8,874 nucleotides of DNA from Alphaproteobacteria bacterium (lineage in GTDB: Bacteria > Pseudomonadota > Alphaproteobacteria > Micavibrionales > Micavibrionaceae): assembly GCA_030639165.1 (NCBI GenBank), contig DAOWDF010000328.1, positions 1 through 8,874 on the forward strand, given 5' to 3'. Below the pieces are notes generated by a model. It was not told where the DNA came from. It did not search any database and saw only the letters and a program-made list of their open reading frames with translations. The position numbers and the translations under genes are program-made. The number at the start of each line of letters is the position of its first letter. Position 1 is the stretch's first letter. Shown here piece after piece: positions 1 to 5,407 of the stretch.

Positions 1-66
1 ACTTAATGTCATTCCCGCTGCTACAAATGCTGCTGTTTTAGCTACTCCACCTGCTGTAATCGCCAT
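1..66 (-). CDS. 5' end of a small unknown protein gene, cut by the window edge
   Basis: An open frame starts with ATG at 66-64 and runs off the left edge without a stop, giving 22 codons. The visible peptide starts MAITAGGVAKTAAF and is rich in Ala, Gly and Thr, with no charged residue except one Lys; it could be the start of a hydrophobic or membrane segment, but too little is present to name a family. The start is supported by a Shine-Dalgarno AGGA (minus strand, 75-78) with an 8-nt spacer. The gene follows uvrA on the same strand, but the 116-bp gap contains a CtrA-like box, so it probably has its own promoter. Function unknown; that it is a real gene rests on the start region only. Confidence 0.6.
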   Translation of the reverse strand, partial: MAITAGGVAKTAAFVAAGMTLS

Positions 67-74
67 AATCTTAT

Positions 75-78
75 TCCT
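75..78 (-). promoter_or_regulatory. Ribosome binding site of the truncated gene
   Basis: Read on the minus strand the sequence is AAAGGAATAAGATTATG. AGGA lies 8 nt before the ATG at 66, good Shine-Dalgarno spacing, and is the main support for the truncated frame being a true gene. Confidence 0.6.
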
Positions 79-112
79 TTTTCAAAACCCGAAATTCATT
101 GTCATTATTTGA

Positions 113-128
113 TTAACAAAAGGTTAAC
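113..128. promoter_or_regulatory. CtrA-type binding site (TTAA-N7-TTAAC)
   Basis: The plus strand reads TTAACAAAAGGTTAAC: two TTAA half-sites separated by exactly 7 bp, followed by C. This matches the CtrA consensus TTAA-N7-TTAA(C) known from Caulobacter and other alphaproteobacteria. The box is nearly symmetric, so the minus strand also matches (TTAACCTTTTGTTAA). It sits 47-62 bp upstream of the truncated gene on the minus strand. There TTAACC could serve as a -35 with GACAAT 18 bp downstream as the -10, the usual layout at CtrA-activated promoters. The match is seen; the regulation is inferred, and TTAA pairs do occur by chance in AT-rich spacers. Confidence 0.5.
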
Positions 129-182
129 ATATTTAGCGTAGGTAATGCAAGTTTTCCGCTTGGAGTAACATAATAGTTGGGG

Positions 183-3026
183 CTAGTTGAATAATACACC
201 TTGCAAATATTTACCAGTATAGCTCTCAGGAACGTTGCATATTTCCTCTGGCGTGCCGCAAGCTACAATCTCACCGCCCTTATGACCACCTTCAGGGCCG
301 ATATCAATTATATGATCCGCCGTTTTGATAACGTCGAGATTATGCTCAATAACCACGATAGAATTACCCTGATCCACCAGCGTATGCAGTACTTCCAGCA
401 ATTTACGCACATCCTCGAAATGCAGGCCAGTCGTCGGCTCATCAAGAATATAGAGCGTTTGCCCTGTCGAGCGTTTTGATAGCTCCTTCGCCAGCTTAAC
501 CCGCTGCGCCTCACCGCCAGAAAGAGTAGTCGCCTGTTGACCAACCGTGATATATCCAAGCCCAACATCTAGTAAGCTGGACATTTTTTCACGCACAGTA
601 GGGATAGCGCTAAAAAACTCATTCGCATCCTCAACCGTCATGCCAAGTATATCAGCAATAGATTTGCCCTTATACTTAACTTCTAGCGTCTCGCGATTGT
701 ATCGCTGGCCAGAGCAGCTCTCGCAAGTAACATAAACATCAGGCAGGAAATGCATCTCGATCTTGATAACTCCTCCGCCCTGACAGGCCTCGCATCTGCC
801 GCCCTTCACATTGAATGAGAAGCGTCCAGCCTTATAGCCACGTATTTTTGCCTCGGGCAGCCCTGCAAACCATTCGCGTATATGCGAGAACGCACCTATA
901 TATGTGGCAGGGTTAGAGCGCGGCGTGCGCCCAATTGGAGACTGGCTTATATCTATGACCTTATCGACATGCTCAAACCCTTTGATTTCCTTGTGGGGCA
1001 GGGGTTGCTCTTTTGACTTCATCAAGGTTTTGCTAGCAGCGCGATAAAGCGTATCAATGGTCAGCGTAGACTTGCCAGAGCCTGAAACACCTGTAACACA
1101 GGTAAAAGTACCAAGCGGTATTTTAGCTGTGATATTTTTGAGGTTATTGCCACTAGCTTCGATTATTTTTATATATTTTCCACCTTTGGCTTTGCGGCGT
1201 TTTTTCGGTATGGCAATAAACTTCTCCCCACGCATATATTGGGCGGTAATGCTTTCTTTGCACTGAAACACCTCTTCTGGTGTGCCTTGCGCAACGATAG
1301 ATCCGCCATGCACGCCCGCACCAAGCCCCATATCAATAAGATGGTCGGCGCAGCGTATTGCATCCTCATCATGCTCAACTACAATTACCGTATTGCCGAT
1401 ATCACGTAGTCTTTTGAGGGTGCCGAGCAGCCTGTTATTATCCCGCTGGTGCAGGCCAATTGATGGCTCATCCAATACATATAAAACCCCAGTCAGGCCA
1501 GAGCCAATTTGTGAAGCCAGTCTGATACGTTGCGATTCGCCGCCTGATAGTGTTCCTGAGTTACGAGATAGGTTTAAGTAATCTAGCCCGACATTAACAA
1601 GAAAGCTTAATCGCTCATCAATTTCCTTGAGTATTTTCTCTGCTATTTGTTGCTGCTGATTGGTTAGGTTGTTGTGAAGTTCAGCGAACCAGCTATGCGC
1701 TTCTTGGATGCTTAATTTACTAATTATAGATATATCTGACCCATCAATTTTAACCGCTAATGCCTCTGATTTAAGTCTTGCCCCACCGCACTCATTGCAT
1801 GGTGACGAGGTCATAAATTCCGATAGCTTCTCGCGTAAAGAGTTACTCTCGGTTTCTACTATGCGACGGTTTAGGTTATTAATCACTCCTTCAAATGGCT
1901 TGTTACTTTTCCAAGTGCTTTCGTTTTTACTCTCGTAAGTAATGTTAATATTGACCTTGCCTGAACCATGGAGAAGTACTTGCTTATGCGCAACATCTAA
2001 GTCTTGCCATGGGGTTTGTGCGCTGAGACCATAGTGATCCGCTACAGAGATAAGAGCCTGCAAATAGAACTTTGCAAAATGCATTGTCCACGGAACAATT
2101 GCGCCTTCCCCTATTGATTTGCTAGGGTCCGGAATGATTAAGCTCTCATCAAAATCATTCTTCACGCCTAGCCCATCACAATGCGGGCATGCACCATGCG
2201 GCGAGTTGAATGAGAAGAGGCGCGGTTCAATTTCTGGTATGGTGAACCCTGACACGGGGCATGCGAATTTGGAGGAGAATAGCGTTTGGTTTCCATTTTT
2301 TGCGTCTTCAGCAATGACTAATCCATCGGCAATATTTAGGGCAGTCTCGACTGAATCGGCAAGCCGCTTCTGTAGCAAGTCTTTCGCATCGTTTCGTATC
2401 GCAATACGGTCTATTACAACTTCAATATCATGCTTCAGCTTTTTATTTAGGGCTGGAATTTCGTCAATTTCATAGAGCTCACCATCAACTTTTATCCGCG
2501 TAAAACCCTTGGCTTGCAGCTCGGCAAATTCTTTACGATATTCGCCCTTGCGCCCGCGCACTATCGGGGCAAGTAGGTAAAGTTTGCTGCCTTCTTCCAT
2601 ATCAAGGATGCGGTCAACTATTTCGCTAACGCTCTGGCTGGTGATTGGCTTGCCTGTGGCAGGCGAGTAGGGTACGCCAACTCTTGCCCAGAGCAGACGC
2701 ATATAATCATAAATTTCTGTAACTGTTCCTACGGTTGAGCGTGGATTTTTGCTTGTGGTTTTTTGTTCTATGGATATAGCGGGGGATAGCCCCTCAATAC
2801 TGTCAAGATCAGGCTTTTGCATCATATCGAGAAATTGACGTGCATAGGCTGATAAGCTCTCAACATAGCGACGCTGCCCTTCGGCATATATAGTGTCAAA
2901 CGCAAGCGAGGATTTACCCGATCCTGACAGGCCAGTAATAACGACCAGCTTGTCGCGCGGAATATCCACGTCAATATTCTTTAGGTTATGTTCTCGCGCC
3001 CCGCGCACTGATATCTCTGTAAGCAT
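183..3026 (-). CDS. uvrA: UvrA, excinuclease ABC subunit A
   Basis: This is the damage-sensing ABC-type ATPase of nucleotide excision repair; a UvrA dimer scans DNA, loads UvrB at lesions and leaves. At 947 residues it has normal length and looks intact. Each half shows a full nucleotide-binding site: Walker A GLSGSGKS (32-39) and GVSGSGKS (646-653), signatures LSGGE (493-497, 835-839), Walker B LDEP with D519/E520 and D862/E863, and H-loop His552 and His895. The C-terminal zinc module has all four Cys (745, 748, 768, 771). In the first zinc motif the second position is Ser (C256, S259, C280, C283); I recall CPVSGF as common in alphaproteobacterial UvrA. The ATG at 3026 is the first possible start after an in-frame stop and opens the standard ISVRGAREHNLKNI N-terminus. 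No Shine-Dalgarno is visible. The gene lies 41 bp downstream of a GGDEF gene and probably shares its transcript. Confidence 0.98.
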   Translation of the reverse strand: MLTEISVRGAREHNLKNIDVDIPRDKLVVITGLSGSGKSSLAFDTIYAEGQRRYVESLSAYARQFLDMMQKPDLDSIEGLSPAISIEQKTTSKNPRSTVGTVTEIYDYMRLLWARVGVPYSPATGKPITSQSVSEIVDRILDMEEGSKLYLLAPIVRGRKGEYRKEFAELQAKGFTRIKVDGELYEIDEIPALNKKLKHDIEVVIDRIAIRNDAKDLLQKRLADSVETALNIADGLVIAEDAKNGNQTLFSSKFACPVSGFTIPEIEPRLFSFNSPHGACPHCDGLGVKNDFDESLIIPDPSKSIGEGAIVPWTMHFAKFYLQALISVADHYGLSAQTPWQDLDVAHKQVLLHGSGKVNINITYESKNESTWKSNKPFEGVINNLNRRIVETESNSLREKLSEFMTSSPCNECGGARLKSEALAVKIDGSDISIISKLSIQEAHSWFAELHNNLTNQQQQIAEKILKEIDERLSFLVNVGLDYLNLSRNSGTLSGGESQRIRLASQIGSGLTGVLYVLDEPSIGLHQRDNNRLLGTLKRLRDIGNTVIVVEHDEDAIRCADHLIDMGLGAGVHGGSIVAQGTPEEVFQCKESITAQYMRGEKFIAIPKKRRKAKGGKYIKIIEASGNNLKNITAKIPLGTFTCVTGVSGSGKSTLTIDTLYRAASKTLMKSKEQPLPHKEIKGFEHVDKVIDISQSPIGRTPRSNPATYIGAFSHIREWFAGLPEAKIRGYKAGRFSFNVKGGRCEACQGGGVIKIEMHFLPDVYVTCESCSGQRYNRETLEVKYKGKSIADILGMTVEDANEFFSAIPTVREKMSSLLDVGLGYITVGQQATTLSGGEAQRVKLAKELSKRSTGQTLYILDEPTTGLHFEDVRKLLEVLHTLVDQGNSIVVIEHNLDVIKTADHIIDIGPEGGHKGGEIVACGTPEEICNVPESYTGKYLQGVLFN

Positions 3027-3032
3027 GGGGTA

Positions 3033-3061
3033 TTTATGGCGTAAAATTTAAGCTGGAGCAA
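3033..3061 (-). promoter_or_regulatory. Possible weak uvrA promoter giving a leaderless transcript
   Basis: On the minus strand TTGCTC (3056-3061) and CATAAA (3033-3038) are separated by 17 bp. The matches to TTGACA and TATAAT are 3/6 and 4/6, so it is weak. The expected transcription start would fall at or next to the uvrA ATG, which fits the absence of a Shine-Dalgarno there. It may be chance; readthrough from the GGDEF gene is the simpler explanation. Confidence 0.25.
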
Positions 3062-3067
3062 TGTTTT

Positions 3068-4078
3068 TTAGTTTGGGTCTAGTTCATTTGTTGCTGTTTC
3101 AATGATGGCTGTAAGTTCTTTTTTGGTAACATTTAAGTTTATTGAGCCCATTCTGATAAGGTTATCCATAACATTTAGTATCTGCTGTTTTGTAAGATCA
3201 GCGCCTTCCGCACGTTTATCTACAACAGTCTGTAGGTTTTCAACTCCCTGTTCTGTGAGGCTGCTAACTGAGAAGTTATACCGTTCCCCTTTCGTCTCTT
3301 TGTCGATAAAGAGCGCTTTATCAGAGTTTTTAAGGGCATTTTCCGCTGTATCATTATCTTCGAATACATGCATGCCGATGCTTGAAGCTAGTGGAAAGTT
3401 TTTACCATTATGATGAAATGATATTGCTTCTAATGCTTTTCTTATCCGCTTTATTCCATTATTAAAATGTTCATTTGCTTCACCATGGGTTGCTGCTTGA
3501 GTGTGTAATATTACTGTGAACTCATCACCTCCAAGCCGCGCAACCCGTCCTCGTCCGTCAAAAAAGCCGCTTTTATCTTCTCTAACTATTTTATTTAATA
3601 TTGTTGCAAAAGCCTTTAGTCCAGCATCCCCAGTATCATGACCATAATCATCATTTAGCCCTTTAAAACGGTCAAGGTCTAAAAAACATAGTGCAAAATA
3701 ATTGTTGGAATTTTCATCTACTTTAACTTTTCGTTTATCATTATCAATCACGCCATTGGGGGCTTGTATATTAGTCCCTTGCTCCTCAAGGGCTGTGCGG
3801 ATTTGTTCGTTGAATGCCGATCTATTAGGTAGATTTGTTAGCGGATCTGTTCCCAGTAGGGCTGCTTTATGCACGTAAGCTTGAAACATAGCCACAGTTT
3901 TCTCTGCCGTTTTTATTGCCTTTTCGCTAGGAGATAGCTCTGCATTTTCTATGCTATCAGAAATCAGGTAAAGGTAGCTTTGCTCTTCTGTTGGTTTTGT
4001 GCCATCGAGCCCCATTAGCACTTTAGTTGCTGTATCAAACTTTACCTTTAAGTCTTTAATTTTTTCTTTTAAATTCAT
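3068..4078 (-). CDS. GGDEF-domain protein, probable soluble diguanylate cyclase
   Basis: Likely makes the second messenger c-di-GMP from two GTP. In the 336-residue product counted from the ATG, the GGDEF domain spans about 75-275. It has the opening DPLTNLPNR (78-86), FLDLDRFK (132-139) with the metal-binding Asp, N142/D143 and GHDTGD (146-151) for guanine contact, an exact GGDEF loop (183-187) and SSIG (232-235). The catalytic residues therefore look active. The inhibitory I-site RxxD five residues before GGDEF is absent (DGRG instead). There is no membrane segment or recognisable sensor domain. It has a helical N-terminus of about 75 residues, an unusual charged loop at about 98-125 before the first core strand, and a C-terminal extension of about 60 residues. 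A GTG at 4087 is in frame, but ATG 4078 is preferred: GGTGAT lies in front of it, and the predicted promoter would leave only about 9 nt before the GTG. The gene lies between uvrA and ssb and likely heads a transcript with uvrA. Confidence 0.9.
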   Translation of the reverse strand: MNLKEKIKDLKVKFDTATKVLMGLDGTKPTEEQSYLYLISDSIENAELSPSEKAIKTAEKTVAMFQAYVHKAALLGTDPLTNLPNRSAFNEQIRTALEEQGTNIQAPNGVIDNDKRKVKVDENSNNYFALCFLDLDRFKGLNDDYGHDTGDAGLKAFATILNKIVREDKSGFFDGRGRVARLGGDEFTVILHTQAATHGEANEHFNNGIKRIRKALEAISFHHNGKNFPLASSIGMHVFEDNDTAENALKNSDKALFIDKETKGERYNFSVSSLTEQGVENLQTVVDKRAEGADLTKQQILNVMDNLIRMGSINLNVTKKELTAIIETATNELDPN

Positions 4079-4082
4079 TTCT

Positions 4083-4088
4083 ATCACC
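4083..4088 (-). promoter_or_regulatory. Ribosome binding site deciding the GGDEF gene start
   Basis: The minus strand reads GGTGATAGAAATG, placing GGTGAT 4 nt (GGTGA 5 nt) before the ATG at 4078. The alternative GTG start at 4087 overlaps this element and has no purine-rich sequence of its own. This favours the ATG, though GGTGA is not a strong Shine-Dalgarno. Confidence 0.4.
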
Positions 4089-4102
4089 GAGTATTTTTAC
4101 AT

Positions 4103-4131
4103 ATCGTAAGCGCAAATGATCTGTTTGTGAA
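4103..4131 (-). promoter_or_regulatory. Sigma-70-type promoter of the GGDEF-uvrA unit
   Basis: On the minus strand TTCACA (4126-4131, 5/6 match to TTGACA) and TACGAT (4103-4108, 4/6 match to TATAAT) are separated by 17 bp. Transcription would start near 4096, leaving a leader of about 18 nt before the ATG at 4078. No LexA-type box overlaps it. Confidence 0.5.
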
Positions 4132-4181
4132 GTAAAAAATAATTATTAAGAATTATTTATAGAAATTACAATAATAAAGCC

Positions 4182-4210
4182 TTTAGAATAATTTACTAGC
4201 AGTCTATACT
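4182..4210 (+). promoter_or_regulatory. Sigma-70-type promoter of ssb
   Basis: TTTAGA (4182-4187, 4/6) and TATACT (4205-4210, 5/6) are separated by 17 bp. The start site would be near 4217, about 33 nt before the ssb start codon. It is the best plus-strand candidate in the spacer and probably drives the ssb to coaD series as well. It is a consensus match only. Confidence 0.5.
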
Positions 4211-4237
4211 GCGATTCATAATTAAGAATTTGAAAAT

Positions 4238-4241
4238 GGAG
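4238..4241 (+). promoter_or_regulatory. Ribosome binding site fixing the GTG start of ssb
   Basis: GGAG stands 8 nt before the GTG at 4250. The nearby ATG at 4236 is in another frame and hits TAG after two codons, so it cannot start ssb. The GTG also gives the usual Ssb N-terminus MAGSVNKVILVGNLG. Confidence 0.75.
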
Positions 4242-4249
4242 TAGTAAAC

Positions 4250-4756
4250 GTGGCTGGTAGTGTCAATAAAGTTATTTTGGTTGGTAATTTGGGTGCAGAC
4301 CCTGATGTTCGTACAATGCAAAGCGGAGATAAGGTGTGTAACCTATCTATTGCTACATCAGAGAGCTGGAAGGATAAGTCTACTGGCGAACGCCGTGAAA
4401 AAACTGAGTGGCACCGCGTTGTTATATTTAACAAAGGGCTTGTTACGGTTTGTGAAAATTACCTGAAAAAAGGCGCTAAAGTATATCTTGAGGGTCAAGT
4501 TGAAACTCGTAAATGGCAGGATCAGGCAACTGGTCAGGATAAATACACTACTGAGATCGTACTTCGTCCGTTCCGTGGAGAGCTTACTATGCTTGATTCT
4601 CGTAATGCTGGTGGCGGCGGTTCATATGGCGGTGGGCAAGGTGGCGGCCAATCATTTAATGATGGTGGTAATTCTGGTTACGGCGGCGGCGCTCCTGCGC
4701 AGCAAAAGCAACAAGCTGCGCCTGTTGATGCTATGGATGATGAAATTCCATTTTAG
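4250..4756 (+). CDS. ssb: Single-stranded DNA-binding protein
   Basis: Coats single-stranded DNA at replication forks and in repair, and recruits partner proteins through its C-terminal tip. The 168-residue product has the bacterial layout. An OB fold spans about 1-113, starting SVNKVILVGNLGADPDVR and carrying the aromatic DNA-stacking residues W40, W54, F60 and W89. A flexible Gly/Gln-rich linker follows (about 120-158), then the acidic tip DDEIPF (163-168), which binds exonuclease I, RecO, PriA and the polymerase III chi subunit in studied species. Length and ends are normal, and the start is GTG with a good ribosome binding site. It is divergent from the GGDEF-uvrA unit and first in a plus-strand series. 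In many alphaproteobacteria ssb and uvrA are divergent and SOS-controlled; no LexA box is seen here. Confidence 0.98.
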   Translation: MAGSVNKVILVGNLGADPDVRTMQSGDKVCNLSIATSESWKDKSTGERREKTEWHRVVIFNKGLVTVCENYLKKGAKVYLEGQVETRKWQDQATGQDKYTTEIVLRPFRGELTMLDSRNAGGGGSYGGGQGGGQSFNDGGNSGYGGGAPAQQKQQAAPVDAMDDEIPF

Positions 4757-4787
4757 AGCGTCCTACATTAGGGTTTAAATTTATTAT

Positions 4788-4792
4788 AAGGA
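4788..4792 (+). promoter_or_regulatory. Ribosome binding site of the DUF2059-like gene
   Basis: AAGGA lies 6 nt before the ATG at 4799, the best Shine-Dalgarno in the window. It supports that start and therefore the signal peptide of the product. Confidence 0.6.
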
Positions 4793-4798
4793 TATACC

Positions 4799-5371
4799 AT
4801 GAAATACTTAAATAAATTTGTGATGCTGCCTTTGTTGGCTGTAATCATTTTTGCATCTAATTCTTATGCGCAAGAGGCTGTTAATGCCGATGATTTTCTA
4901 AAAGGGCAGGATATTGCTGCTCCTGCGTCCGAGGCGAAGGATGAAGCTTCCAAGCCCAAGGAACTCACTAAAGTCGAAAAAAGCATTTTAGATGCAAAAG
5001 CTGAGCTTGAAGATAAGGATACATTGGCAAAGAAAATTGATTTGGCAAAGAAAATGCATAAAATACGCCCTACGCGTGATCAGGTAGATGGAGCCGTTTC
5101 CAGAGCCGCATTATCAATCCCGCCACAGGCACGCCAAGGCTTTGTTAATGCCATGTCTTCAATGCTTAATTACAATGCTATTGAAAGAATATCAGTGGAC
5201 GCAATGATTGAGACTTATACTTTGGCTGAACTGGATGCCATGGTGGATTATTTCTCTAAGCCTGAGGCGATAAGTGCCTCAGATAAAATGCGTAGCTGGG
5301 CAATGATTGTGCAGCCTGAAATAATTCGCATGATTGATAAGGCTATGATGCGCATTAAAACTGGGCAATAA
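4799..5371 (+). CDS. Secreted DUF2059-like protein of unknown function
   Basis: The 190-residue product starts with a typical Sec signal peptide: K2 and K6, a hydrophobic core at about 8-20, and a likely cut after SYA at 24/25. The mature protein is probably periplasmic; no further membrane segment or lipobox Cys is present. Residues 38-90 are Lys/Glu/Ala-rich and probably form a helix or coiled coil. The C-terminal part, notably IETYTLAELDAMVDYFSKPE (137-156) and the following helix to about 183, resembles the conserved core of DUF2059 proteins (helix, T-x-x-E-L-x-A, a Y/F-x-S/K-P turn, then an amphipathic helix). That assignment is by eye and moderately sure. It lies between ssb and gyrA with gaps of 42 and 36 bp, which suggests cotranscription, but no link of role to DNA metabolism is visible. 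Confidence 0.8.
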   Translation: MKYLNKFVMLPLLAVIIFASNSYAQEAVNADDFLKGQDIAAPASEAKDEASKPKELTKVEKSILDAKAELEDKDTLAKKIDLAKKMHKIRPTRDQVDGAVSRAALSIPPQARQGFVNAMSSMLNYNAIERISVDAMIETYTLAELDAMVDYFSKPEAISASDKMRSWAMIVQPEIIRMIDKAMMRIKTGQ

Positions 5372-5407
5372 ATAAAGTTAACCAATATAAACAACTGAAG
5401 TAGAAAT

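Noticed and set aside
148..162. Small inverted repeat CAAG/CTTG as a uvrA terminator
   Set aside because: The stem is only 4 bp with a 7-nt loop and no T-run follows on the minus strand; too weak for a rho-independent terminator.
2119..2475. 118-codon plus-strand frame inside uvrA, and several shorter ones opposite uvrA
   Set aside because: They are antisense to strongly conserved UvrA motifs, have low-complexity Ser/Arg-rich products and no ribosome binding site; they are shadows of uvrA.
4078..4087. GTG at 4087 as start of the GGDEF gene
   Set aside because: It overlaps the likely ribosome binding site of the ATG at 4078 and would leave only about 9 nt of leader from the predicted promoter. 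It cannot be fully excluded.
5378..5383. TTAACC upstream of gyrA as a CtrA half-site
   Set aside because: No second TTAA follows at 7-bp spacing, so it does not meet the CtrA consensus.
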